NCBI RefSeq assembly: GCF_017571495.1
Contig: NZ_JAGETZ010000025.1
Span: forward strand, 1-49,128
Origin: Hymenobacter negativus
GTDB lineage: Bacteria; Bacteroidota; Bacteroidia; Cytophagales; Hymenobacteraceae
Reading direction: 5' to 3'
DNA: 49,128 nt
The notes under the pieces were generated by a model, which saw only the letters and a list, made by a program, of their open reading frames with translations, did not search any database and was not told the origin of the DNA. Shown here in pieces: positions 39,290 to 47,469 of the stretch. Numbering within the stretch: the stretch's first letter is position 1; each line of letters begins with the position of its first letter. A program made the position numbers and the translations under genes.

Positions 39290-40702
39290 TTAAGGCCGAC
39301 GACGGTACAGGCCGGGGGTTGAGGTGGGCTCGTAAGCACTGAAAATATTGGGCAGCAGCTGCTGCAGGCGTGGTACATGGTGGCCTTGGTCGAGCAAATA
39401 AGCCGGGGGGGTGACGCCCATTTTTTGGGCTACCCGCACTACGGCAGCGTACTCGTTCAGGTGGCCGAAGTCAACTTGAGAGAGCGTCCAGTCGAGGTAA
39501 GGGGTGGCAGGGTGATTATTGAAATACGCCCGGTCATCGGGGCCGAGGATGAGGAGCGTCTGGCCACGCAGGGCGGCGTAGTGCGGGTCGGGCTCGATGC
39601 CGAAACGGCTTTCGGCGGGCATGCGCAACAGGCCTTCGAGGCGCGGCACGTGCGCCCGGTAGCGCAATACCACCACAGCATTTATAATGAGCAGTAATAG
39701 CAATTCCAGTAGCCAGCTTTGGCGGTAACGTTGCCACAGAAACAGGCTAAAATATGCCAGCGGCGGCAGCAGCAGTACCAACACGCCCGGCGCAGCACCG
39801 CGCTCCACGGCTGCCGCCGCAATGGCCACCACCAGCCATACCAGCATCAGCTGCCGAAACTTCACCTGAAACACCAGCCCCAGTGTAGTGCCCAGCGAGC
39901 GCAGCAGTGCCAAAACCAATACCACAACGGGCACTATCAGCAGACGCAACTGCAAGCCGGCTGGCAAGCCACTGGCAATAAGGTCGGTGAGGCCGGGCTG
40001 CAGGTGAAACTGCACAAACTCCGGCAGTGCCTCATTGTAAGACAGAAAGGTAGCAACCAGCGCATACGGGAAGAAAAAGCCACACAGCAGCAGCAGCGCA
40101 CTCCGAAAGGAATTGGCCGCGAAGATGACCACGGCAAACAACCCCACCAGTACAAACAAGCTCAAAGGCAGGTAGCACATGGCCCCCAGCCCAATCAGGA
40201 AGCCAGCCCGGAATAGGCGACGGTTGTCGTAGCCCTCCCGCGAAGTGGGTAGCAGGGCGCTCAGGGCAAATACGATGAACGTATGCCCCAGCAGCAGCGG
40301 CGACAACGCATCCAAATCGGTACTCACGCTGCCCACCAATAGGTAGGTCAGCGCCACGGTGTAGCCACGTTCGGGGTGTACGTCGTAGCGGTTGAGCACG
40401 ACATTGAGGCGCAGGGCTTGCAGCAGCAGCAGCAGCAACGCCCCCATCCGATAGAGCCACACCGGGCGCGCCAGCACGGCATCGAGCGCGGCGAAAACAG
40501 CAGCAGCCAGCGGCGCGGTACCATCGTAGAGGTCGCGGTAGGGCATGGCCCCGCCGTGCAGCCGCTCGCCCACCAGCAGGGCCCGCAGCTCGGCCGCCGT
40601 GAGGGGCAGGCCCAGCCACAGCAGTGGCAGGCGCAGGGCCAGCACCAGTAGCAGCAGCGCCAATAGCTGCGCTGGCAAAGAGCTTTTGAAAAAGCGGAGC
40701 AA
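39290..40702 (-). CDS. polytopic membrane protein, possibly GT-C glycosyltransferase-like
   Basis: 470 residues with about eleven hydrophobic segments and a soluble C-terminal part of about 120 residues (HVPRLEGLLRMPAESRFGIE to the end). The first loop (GERLHGGAMPYRDLYDGTAP) resembles the loop of GT-C-type or DUF6427-like membrane proteins, but I do not see the Asp-Glu motif of ArnT/PMT enzymes, so catalysis is uncertain. The start is TTG (MLRFFKSSLPAQLLAL). Convergent with the preceding gene, divergent from rbfA. Confidence 0.65.
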   Translation of the reverse strand: MLRFFKSSLPAQLLALLLLVLALRLPLLWLGLPLTAAELRALLVGERLHGGAMPYRDLYDGTAPLAAAVFAALDAVLARPVWLYRMGALLLLLLQALRLNVVLNRYDVHPERGYTVALTYLLVGSVSTDLDALSPLLLGHTFIVFALSALLPTSREGYDNRRLFRAGFLIGLGAMCYLPLSLFVLVGLFAVVIFAANSFRSALLLLCGFFFPYALVATFLSYNEALPEFVQFHLQPGLTDLIASGLPAGLQLRLLIVPVVVLVLALLRSLGTTLGLVFQVKFRQLMLVWLVVAIAAAAVERGAAPGVLVLLLPPLAYFSLFLWQRYRQSWLLELLLLLIINAVVVLRYRAHVPRLEGLLRMPAESRFGIEPDPHYAALRGQTLLILGPDDRAYFNNHPATPYLDWTLSQVDFGHLNEYAAVVRVAQKMGVTPPAYLLDQGHHVPRLQQLLPNIFSAYEPTSTPGLYRRRP

Positions 40703-40866
40703 TAGATTTAAGGTATGAGGATAGGAAGTGTAAGGGCCGGAAAATTGGTAGGGTACAAGTTAATTGGGAGGGGCAAAGGTATTGTCTGATGGCAAGCCTG
40801 ACAGTTATTTTCGACACTCGCCCTCTCCTATCCCACCCTCGCCTACCCTAAGCTTAAAACCTCCCG

Positions 40867-40874
40867 TACCTTTG
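40867..40874 (+). promoter_or_regulatory. -7 promoter box abutting the rbfA start
   Basis: TACCTTTG, exact TAnnTTTG match, only 8 bp before the rbfA ATG. With usual spacing the transcript would begin at or within a few bases of the start codon, i.e. leaderless. No -33 TTG found. Confidence 0.5.
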
Positions 40875-40882
40875 CAAGTCAT

Positions 40883-41299
40883 ATGGAAAGCAAACGACAA
40901 CAAAAAATGGCCAGCCTGCTTCAGCAAGAGCTGGCAGCCGTGTTGCAGCGCGACCTGCCGCACCTGTTCAGCGGCGGTTTGGCGCCCGGTATCAGCACAG
41001 TGAAAGTGACACCCGACCTAGGTCAGGCCCGCGTGTACCTCAGCCTACTGCTGGGCGGCGACGCGAATGAGCGCCTCGAAATCATCAAGGATAACGCCAA
41101 GGAAATTCGCCACGCCTTGGCCAAGCGCATTCGCAAGACGGCTCGTGTGGTACCGGAGCTTATCTTTTTCCACGACGACAGCGCTTCCTACGCCGCTCAC
41201 ATGGACCAAGTGCTAGGCACGCTCCACATCCCGCCCGCTCCGAAAGACGTCGACGACAGCGACGACGAGAAACCCACGCGCCCGCGCCTCTTCAATTAG
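40883..41299 (+). CDS. rbfA: ribosome-binding factor A
   Basis: 138 residues. RbfA binds the 30S subunit near helix 1 of 16S rRNA during late maturation and cold adaptation. Core features: KRQQKMASLLQQELAAVLQR, GISTVKVTPDLGQARVYLSL, EIRHALAKRIRKTARVVPEL and IFFHDDSASYAAHMDQVL. The acidic tail (DVDDSDDEKPTRPR) is a common extension in Bacteroidota. ATG start. In many bacteria rbfA follows infB; here it stands alone several kb away. Confidence 0.95.
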   Translation: MESKRQQKMASLLQQELAAVLQRDLPHLFSGGLAPGISTVKVTPDLGQARVYLSLLLGGDANERLEIIKDNAKEIRHALAKRIRKTARVVPELIFFHDDSASYAAHMDQVLGTLHIPPAPKDVDDSDDEKPTRPRLFN

Positions 41300-41395
41300 C
41301 AACTGAGCAAAGGACTAAGTGAGTAATCTGCCTCGACTGGTCGTCGCGCTTGCTCATTTGCCCATTTGTTCACTTACTCATTTACTTATTCCACT
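41300..41395. repeat. stuttering-word tract between rbfA and methyltransferase genes
   Basis: 96 bp. The left part reads GAGCAAAGGACTAAGTGAGTAA; the right part is composed of CATTTGCCCATTTGTTCAC and ACTTACTCATTTACTTA, the same vocabulary (GAGCAAATG, GAGTAAGTGAA) in reverse complement. It can form an imperfect hairpin. The methyltransferase start may lie at its right edge. Confidence 0.55.
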
Positions 41396-42205
41396 TTGTA
41401 TTACGACCCGATAAAAAAATCGCTTGGCCAGGTGTTTAACCGCACGCCGTGGCTGCGCCGGCTGTTCTACCACCTGCTCGACCTGCTTCTGCTTCGTACC
41501 TGGCACGTGCACCGCGAACTGCGCCAGTGGGCCAAGGGGCGCACTCAGGAGCCGCTGCACATTCTCGACGCCGGCTCGGGCTATGGACAGTACACGTACT
41601 GGCTCAGTGGGTTGAGCGCGAAATGGAACATTCTGGCCGTGGACGTGAAGGAGGAACAGGTGGCCGACTCCAATGCCTTTTTTCGGCAGATTGGGCGGCG
41701 CAACGTGCAGTTTGCCGTGCAGGACCTGGTGCTCTATCAGGAGCCTAATTCCTTCGATTTGGCGCTGTCCGTTGATGTGATGGAGCACATTCTGGAAGAC
41801 GTAGAAGTATTCCGCAACATCCACGCGTCGCTGAAGGATGGCGGCATGCTGCTCATTTCCACGCCCAGCGACCAAGGCGGCTCCGATGTGCACGACGACG
41901 GCGAAACCAGCTTCATCGAAGAACACGTGCGCGACGGCTACAACATCCGCGAGATTCAGCAGAAGCTAAGCACGGCCGGTTTCGAGCGCATTGAAGCTCG
42001 CTACTCCTACGGCGAGCCAGGCCAGATTTCCTGGCGTCTCAGCATGAAATACCCCATTCTGATGCTGGGCAAATCGCGCCTGTTTTTCCTGGTGCTGCCG
42101 TTCTACTACCTCATCACGTTCCCGTTCTGCCTTCTGCTGAACTGGCTTGATGCCCGCACGAAGCATGATTCCGGTACAGGCCTCATCGTGAAAGCCTGGA
42201 AGTAG
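41396..42205 (+). CDS. class I SAM-dependent methyltransferase
   Basis: 269 residues from the TTG at 41396 (giving MYYDPIKKSLGQVFNR); a TTG at 41366 would add ten residues encoded by the low-complexity tract and is less likely. Rossmann-type methyltransferase: motif I ILDAGSGYGQYTYWLSGL, the acidic ILAVDVKEEQV after strand 2, LALSVDVMEHILEDVEVF (motif IV region) and GGMLLISTPSDQGG. A hydrophobic C-terminal segment (LFFLVLPFYYLITFPFCLLL) suggests membrane association and a lipid or quinone-like substrate, not provable from sequence. Confidence 0.85.
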   Translation: MYYDPIKKSLGQVFNRTPWLRRLFYHLLDLLLLRTWHVHRELRQWAKGRTQEPLHILDAGSGYGQYTYWLSGLSAKWNILAVDVKEEQVADSNAFFRQIGRRNVQFAVQDLVLYQEPNSFDLALSVDVMEHILEDVEVFRNIHASLKDGGMLLISTPSDQGGSDVHDDGETSFIEEHVRDGYNIREIQQKLSTAGFERIEARYSYGEPGQISWRLSMKYPILMLGKSRLFFLVLPFYYLITFPFCLLLNWLDARTKHDSGTGLIVKAWK

Positions 42206-42520
42206 GCAAGTTTCCCTGGTTTCAAGACCACACGGTGCAAACCCGTACATTGCCTGTACATTCAAAAAAGTGCTGGACTTACAGACCACTAGTGGGGGAC
42301 AGCTTTTATCAGCAAGCCGACTATCAACTCTATGCCTAGTACGTAGTTCGGTAATTCGACTGTTACTTTTAGAAATAAGCCCAGGTATGAGCGAGCAAAG
42401 CAGGATGTTGGCTAAAGTAGCTTTGAACCACGAAAAGTGCTTGAAAAGGCCTGGAAGCTTTAATGAACTACCTGCTGCGCAAAGCCGGCTAATCCTATTT
42501 TTCTGCCCGCTACTGCACCT
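42206..42520. other. non-coding gap between methyltransferase and permease genes
   Basis: 315 bp. Apart from a short direct repeat GTACAT (two copies about 12 nt apart near the left end) I see no ORF with coding character, no tRNA, no strong hairpin and no clear TAnnTTTG box. The promoter of the permease gene should lie here but I cannot place it. Confidence 0.4.
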
Positions 42521-43753
42521 GTGAACGTCCCTCTCCTCATTGCCCGGCGCTACTTCCGCTCCAAGAATAAGCGCAACATCATCACAATCATTTCCAACAT
42601 TTCGATGATTGGGGTGGCGGTGGGCACGGCTGCGCTCATTATTGTGCTGTCGGTGTTCAACGGGCTGGAGGACTTGGTGCGCACCCTCTACGGCAAATCG
42701 GACCCTAACCTCGTCATTTCTGCCGCCAAAGGCAAAGCTTTCCCGGTCGACCGTACCTTTCTGATGAAGCTGGAAAACACGCCCGGCGTGGCCCTGCTCA
42801 CCGAAGTCATCGAGGACAATGCCCTGCTGCAATACCACGACCGTCAGATGGTGGTGAAAATGCGCGGCCTGAGCGACAACTACTTCGGCCAAAGCCAGAT
42901 TGACGCCAACATCCGCGAGGGCGACCACCGCCTACGCCGCGACAGCACCGAGTTGGCGCTGGTAGGCGCTGGTGTGCAGCACGAGCTTAGCATCACCCTC
43001 AACAACCGCCTGGCTCCCATGCGCCTGCTCTACCCGCGCAACACGCCAGGCAAAAAATCCCTCAGCATTGACCCCAGTAAGGCATTCAACGAGGAAAACT
43101 TAATTGCGGGCGGGGTATTCCTCATCGAGCAGCACATCGACGATAGCTACATTTTCGTGCCCCTCACCTTTGCCCAACGCCTGCTGGGCTATGGCGCCCG
43201 GCGCACGGCCCTCTACGTGAAAGTAGGCCAGAGCTTTGAGATAGAGCAGGTGAAGGAGCAGCTGCGCAAGCAGCTCGGCCCCACTTTTAAAGTGCAGGAT
43301 TCGGATGAGCAGCACGTCAGCTTGTTCAAAGCCATTAAGGTGGAGAAGCTGTTTGTGTTCATCACCTTCACACTGATTCTGCTCATTGCCTCGCTCAACA
43401 TCTTTTTCTCACTGTCGATGCTGGTCATCGATAAGAAGAAGGACATCTCGGTGCTGCTGGCTATGGGTGCCAGCCAAAAGGCCGTGCGGCGCACTTTTCT
43501 ATACGTGGGGGCCATCGTGGCGCTGGTGGGTGCTACCGTGGGACTGGTCGTTGGGGTCAGCCTGTGCTGGCTTCAGCAGCGCTTTGGTTTCGTAAGCATG
43601 GGCATGGCAACGAGCGTAGTTGATGCTTATCCTGTAAAAATTCAGGCCGCCGACCTCATTTTCACCTGCCTCTCCATCATCTTTATCACGCTAGCCGTGA
43701 GCATCCGTCCTGCCTTGAATGCCAGTCACTTGGATTTACGCGAGAATTTATAG
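42521..43753 (+). CDS. FtsX/LolE-family ABC transporter permease
   Basis: 410 residues with four membrane helices in the FtsX arrangement: one near the N-terminus (GVAVGTAALIIVLSVFNGL), then a periplasmic MacB-type domain (about 50-270), and three near the end (FVFITFTLILLIASLNIFFS, GAIVALVGATVGLVVGVSL, LIFTCLSIIFITLAVSIRPA). KKKDISVLLAMGASQKAVRR is the conserved FtsX cytoplasmic loop. LolC/E-type permeases extract lipoproteins from the inner membrane; whether this does is inferred from length and the conserved start RRYFRSKNKRN. GTG start. No ATPase gene adjacent. Confidence 0.88.
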   Translation: MNVPLLIARRYFRSKNKRNIITIISNISMIGVAVGTAALIIVLSVFNGLEDLVRTLYGKSDPNLVISAAKGKAFPVDRTFLMKLENTPGVALLTEVIEDNALLQYHDRQMVVKMRGLSDNYFGQSQIDANIREGDHRLRRDSTELALVGAGVQHELSITLNNRLAPMRLLYPRNTPGKKSLSIDPSKAFNEENLIAGGVFLIEQHIDDSYIFVPLTFAQRLLGYGARRTALYVKVGQSFEIEQVKEQLRKQLGPTFKVQDSDEQHVSLFKAIKVEKLFVFITFTLILLIASLNIFFSLSMLVIDKKKDISVLLAMGASQKAVRRTFLYVGAIVALVGATVGLVVGVSLCWLQQRFGFVSMGMATSVVDAYPVKIQAADLIFTCLSIIFITLAVSIRPALNASHLDLRENL

Positions 43754-43846
43754 CATCTCGTAGATTCTATGGCTGTCGGCGAGGCCAAGTATTCCTACGC
43801 ACTGCCGATGACGAAATAATGCACCGTCATATTCCGCTTTCGGCCT

Positions 43847-43854
43847 TACCTTGC
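43847..43854 (+). promoter_or_regulatory. promoter-like TACCTTGC box before the SNF2 gene
   Basis: TACCTTGC, the same octamer as before the glycosyltransferase gene at 13379, 19 bp upstream of the ATG. One T short of TAnnTTTG; weak by itself. Confidence 0.3.
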
Positions 43855-43873
43855 GCTTTCCGCGTGCCCGGCT

Positions 43874-46852
43874 ATGAAAGTATCTACCGCTGAACCGTTT
43901 CAAATCGTCTACTCGCTCTTCGAGCACGAGTTTCTCGGCCACCTGTTTGCGGCCTATGTCGTGCAGTTGGGTCCTCGGGGCCAGCTAACGCTGCAGCACC
44001 AAACCGTGTCGGGCAAAAATGCCCACGAGTTTGCCGTTGCCCTAGATGACGTCGACTTTGAACTCGTCGAGCTCTGCGACCAGATTCAGCAGGAAGCAGT
44101 CGTCAAGGAATTCTGGCCCCGCAAAATCGCTACAGCCGAGTTTTTCCTGAAGACCTACAACGCGGAAAAGGGCGACAAACTCATGCAGGAGGCCATTGCC
44201 AAATACGTACAGGCGCGCATGGCTACCGTGCTTGCCCGCCTGGCGGGCAAGCGGGTGTTCATCATGGGCCGCGACGGCGAGCCGACCTGGCGCGAGATTG
44301 GGATGGCTCCAGCTAAGGCGTCCATCCTGTTTCACTTCCGCCGCAACGAGGAAGGGACCCACTACTTCCCCACCATTCAATATCAGGGGCAAAAGCTTGA
44401 CTTTCAATACAAAGATGCCGTACTGGTGTGTTTGCAGCCGGCCTGGCTGCTACTCAATGACCTGCTTTATTCCTTCCGCACTGAGGTAGACGGTCGCAAG
44501 CTGTTGCCCTTCTTGAAGAAGAAGTTCATTGTGGTGCCCCGGCAAGTGGAGGAAAGCTACTTCCAGAAGTTCGTGGCCCCGCTCATGGAGTCGTTCGAAG
44601 TACACGCGCGCGGTTTTGACATCCGTTCGGAGCGCTACGTGGCGCGGCCCCGTCTTACGTTCAGCGACGCTATTCCGGCTCCGGCAATGCCTGAAGTGCC
44701 GGTACGCCCGCCCGGCCCACCCCGCCGGGGCCGCATTCCGCTGCCCAAGCCCATTGCCCCATTGCTCACTGGTGCCGAAACAGAGCAAATTCATTTTGAG
44801 CTTAGCTTCCGCTACGGCCCGCACCTTATGCCGCTGGGCAACGACAAGCCGGTGAGTGTGCGCCTCGAGAAAACCGCTGACAGCTACGTTTTCCATCGCC
44901 TGCTACGCAACCCCGAGCAGGAAATCAGCACTGTAGACGAGTTGCGGGCACGCCAGCTTTCCGTCGACAAAGGTCACGCAACGCTGCCCAAAGGCCAGGC
45001 ATTCAAGTGGCTGCATGATAATGCCGCCGCCCTCACCGAGCTGGGCTACACTGTAGAAGCGGCTAGTACGGCCAGCAAGAACTACTTCATTGGGCCCACC
45101 AGTGTGCAGGTGGGTATTCAGGAAGCCGGCGACTGGTTTGACGTGCGCGGCACGGTACGCTTCGGCGACATTGAAGTACCATTTATCCGGTTGCGGGGGC
45201 ACATTTTGCAGCGCCGCCGCGAATTCAAGCTGCCCAACGGCCAGATTGCCATCATTCCGGAGGAGTGGTTTACCGATTACCTAGAGTTGTTTGCCTTTGG
45301 CGAGGAAACCGAAGACGGCCTGAACCTGCGCCGCCATCACCTGGCGTTGGTGGCTGATTTGCAAAGCAATGAGCTAGCTACTGTGCGCATGGGCCGCAAG
45401 CTGGCCAAGTTGCGTGATTTTGCCGAAGTAGAAGACCATCCGCTGCCCGCCGGTTTTCAGGGCGAGTTGCGGCCTTACCAGAAGGCAGGCTACAACTGGC
45501 TGCGCTTTGTGCAGGACTACCATTTTGGCGGCTGCCTGGCCGATGACATGGGCCTGGGCAAGACTGTTCAGACCCTGGCTATGCTGCAGCACCGCCGCGA
45601 AAGTGGCGAGGCGCAGGGCGCTGCATCCCTACTGGTGCTACCCACTTCACTGGTATTCAATTGGCTGAATGAGGCACAGAAGTTTACGCCCGACCTGCGC
45701 GTACTGGCTTACACGGGTACCTACCGCGACAAAAATCCCGACCGATTTGCCGAATATGATGTAGTGCTGACTAGCTATGGCATTGTGCGCCTCGATACGG
45801 AGTTGCTGGCCAGCTATAAGTTCGACTACGTGATTCTGGACGAGTCACAGGCCATAAAAAACCCATCGAGCACCACTTCGCAGGCTGTGCGCCAGCTGCG
45901 CTCCAAGCACCGGCTCATCCTCACGGGCACGCCCGTGGAGAATAGCACCATGGACCTATGGTCGCAGATGTCATTCATCAACCCCGGCTTGTTGGGTACT
46001 CAGGCATTTTTTCGCAAAGAATTTCTCAAGCCCATTGAGAAAAATCAGGACGAAGGCCGCACCCGACGGCTGCATGCGCTCATTAAGCCCTTTATCCTGC
46101 GTCGGCATAAGGCACAGGTAGCTAAAGAGCTGCCAGCCAAAACAGAGCAGCTCAGCTACTGCCAGATGACGGAGGAGCAGGCCCACGCCTACGAAGAAAC
46201 CAAGAGCTTCTATCGCAACAAGATTCTGCGTAACCTCGACGAGCATGGCCCGGCCAGTACCCAGTTTCTGCTGCTGCAGGGCCTCACGCGCCTGCGCCAG
46301 ATTGCCAATCATCCGCGCCTAGCCGACGAAACCTACGCGCACGAATCGGGCAAGCTGCGCGAGGTGCTGCGCATGATTCGCAACGTAGTAGCTGAGGGAC
46401 ACAAAGTCTTGGTATTTAGCCAGTTTGTACAGCATCTTGCGTTGGTACGGGCCGCTCTCGACGAGCGGCAGATGGAATATGCTTATCTCGATGGCACCAC
46501 CCGCGACCGCCCGGCTGAGGTAGCGCGCTTTCAGGAGGACGAAGAACTTAAAATCTTCCTCATCAGCCTGAAGGCCGGGGGTGTGGGGCTCAATCTCACG
46601 GCGGCCGACTACGTCTTCATCCTCGACCCGTGGTGGAACCCGGCTGTGGAGGCCCAAGCCGTAGACCGTGCTCATCGCATCGGGCAGCAGCGCCCAGTTT
46701 TCACCTACAAGTTTATCACGCAAGGCACGGTAGAGGAGAAAATCCTGGCCCTGCAGCGGCGAAAATTGGCGCTGGTGAGCGAGCTTATTGCTACAGATGA
46801 GGCCGTCATCAAGCACCTCACGCGAGCAGATATTGAGGAGCTTTTAGGCTAG
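43874..46852 (+). CDS. SNF2-family DEAD/DEAH helicase
   Basis: 992 residues. SNF2 proteins are double-stranded-DNA translocases that remodel protein-DNA or polymerase complexes, RapA-like in bacteria. The C-terminal half has every motif: Walker A DDMGLGKTVQTLAML (I), VLPTSLVFNWLNEA (Ia), the DEAH-box equivalent DESQAIKNPSS (II), LTGTPVENSTMDLWSQ (III), VFSQFVQHLALVR (IV), ISLKAGGVGLNLTAADYVF (V) and DPWWNPAVEAQAVDRAHRIG (VI). The first 500 residues are a Bacteroidota-type N-terminal region without a recognised SWIM zinc motif. ATG start. Apparently monocistronic; no restriction or defence partner nearby. Confidence 0.93.
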   Translation: MKVSTAEPFQIVYSLFEHEFLGHLFAAYVVQLGPRGQLTLQHQTVSGKNAHEFAVALDDVDFELVELCDQIQQEAVVKEFWPRKIATAEFFLKTYNAEKGDKLMQEAIAKYVQARMATVLARLAGKRVFIMGRDGEPTWREIGMAPAKASILFHFRRNEEGTHYFPTIQYQGQKLDFQYKDAVLVCLQPAWLLLNDLLYSFRTEVDGRKLLPFLKKKFIVVPRQVEESYFQKFVAPLMESFEVHARGFDIRSERYVARPRLTFSDAIPAPAMPEVPVRPPGPPRRGRIPLPKPIAPLLTGAETEQIHFELSFRYGPHLMPLGNDKPVSVRLEKTADSYVFHRLLRNPEQEISTVDELRARQLSVDKGHATLPKGQAFKWLHDNAAALTELGYTVEAASTASKNYFIGPTSVQVGIQEAGDWFDVRGTVRFGDIEVPFIRLRGHILQRRREFKLPNGQIAIIPEEWFTDYLELFAFGEETEDGLNLRRHHLALVADLQSNELATVRMGRKLAKLRDFAEVEDHPLPAGFQGELRPYQKAGYNWLRFVQDYHFGGCLADDMGLGKTVQTLAMLQHRRESGEAQGAASLLVLPTSLVFNWLNEAQKFTPDLRVLAYTGTYRDKNPDRFAEYDVVLTSYGIVRLDTELLASYKFDYVILDESQAIKNPSSTTSQAVRQLRSKHRLILTGTPVENSTMDLWSQMSFINPGLLGTQAFFRKEFLKPIEKNQDEGRTRRLHALIKPFILRRHKAQVAKELPAKTEQLSYCQMTEEQAHAYEETKSFYRNKILRNLDEHGPASTQFLLLQGLTRLRQIANHPRLADETYAHESGKLREVLRMIRNVVAEGHKVLVFSQFVQHLALVRAALDERQMEYAYLDGTTRDRPAEVARFQEDEELKIFLISLKAGGVGLNLTAADYVFILDPWWNPAVEAQAVDRAHRIGQQRPVFTYKFITQGTVEEKILALQRRKLALVSELIATDEAVIKHLTRADIEELLG

Positions 46853-46922
46853 GGCTAATTGAATTTGGCGGAATGGGTAGATTGGTATCTTCAACTATAT
46901 ACCGCTACCCCGTCATGCCTTA

Positions 46923-46944
46923 TTTGTGAGTAAGTACTCACAAA
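46923..46944. promoter_or_regulatory. near-perfect 22-bp palindrome
   Basis: Arms TTTGTGAGTA (46923-46932) and TACTCACAAA (46935-46944) separated by AG: a 10-bp perfect dyad. It is 71 bp after the SNF2 stop and more than 500 bp before the next start, without a T tract. Looks like a dimeric regulator site; unproven. Confidence 0.45.
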
Positions 46945-47296
46945 CCTGAATTATAAATTTAGCCCGTGCATCGATACAGAGCAGAACAGGACTTTTTCAT
47001 CTGGGCTTAAAAAAATTTTGTCCTTCTATTACTTATTATCCTCAATCAATTGGATTAAAAAGAGTATGGCGGGAGTATGCTACCTTTCCTGCACGTTCAG
47101 ACAAATTGAGACATTGACTAAAAAATCCTATTTATATAAATTTGACAATCAGGCACAAAGCTATATAATTCGTCCATTTACGCTACTTCAGCATGGTACA
47201 TAATGCAGAATAATACAAAGGATTATAGCAAGCAGAAAGATGCTGGATTGCTTACAGTGCGTATGTAACTATACAAAGTATCTATTAATAAAATAC

Positions 47297-47304
47297 TATT
47301 TTTG
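47297..47304 (+). promoter_or_regulatory. possible -7 box for the glycoside hydrolase gene
   Basis: TATTTTTG, exact TAnnTTTG match, in the AT-rich region 165 bp upstream of the start. In such AT-rich DNA chance matches are likely. Confidence 0.3.
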
Positions 47305-47469
47305 CTTGCATAAAGCTTAATACTATACGGATTTTTATCCGATTTTGGGAATTTTTCCTCGCCTTGGTTTTGATTTCAAAATCTAGCCCTATAACTTAGT
47401 AGAATTGTATCCTACCAATACATTAAAATTTGCTTAAAATCTATTATTTACTTTAAAGTACCATTTTTC

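Larger units (their letters stand above)
46853..47469. other. AT-rich non-coding region before the glycoside hydrolase gene
   Basis: 617 bp, clearly richer in A and T than the rest of the window. It contains a dyad at 46923-46944, promoter-like TATTTTTG at 47297-47304, a small hairpin CGGAT-TTTT-ATCCG (47328-47341) and the palindrome TACTTTAAAGTA (47449-47460) just before the start codon. An ORF at 47018-47203 lacks coding character. Either a long regulatory region or foreign DNA flanking an acquired gene. Confidence 0.55.

Noticed and set aside
42270..42524. 84-codon ORF upstream of the permease gene
   Set aside because: Low coding quality, overlaps the permease start by a few bases, no recognisable feature.
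41966..42928. 320-codon minus frame across the methyltransferase, the gap and the permease
   Set aside because: Overlaps two well-supported genes in antisense, His/Arg-rich with no recognisable domain; an artefact of codon bias.
43874..46852. SNF2 helicase as part of a DISARM- or Druantia-like defence island
   Set aside because: No methyltransferase, nuclease or DUF partner beside it; flanked by a permease gene and a non-coding gap. Standalone SNF2 genes are common.
47018..47203. 61-codon ORF in the AT-rich gap
   Set aside because: No homology cue, no promoter or terminator; AT-rich DNA with chance starts.
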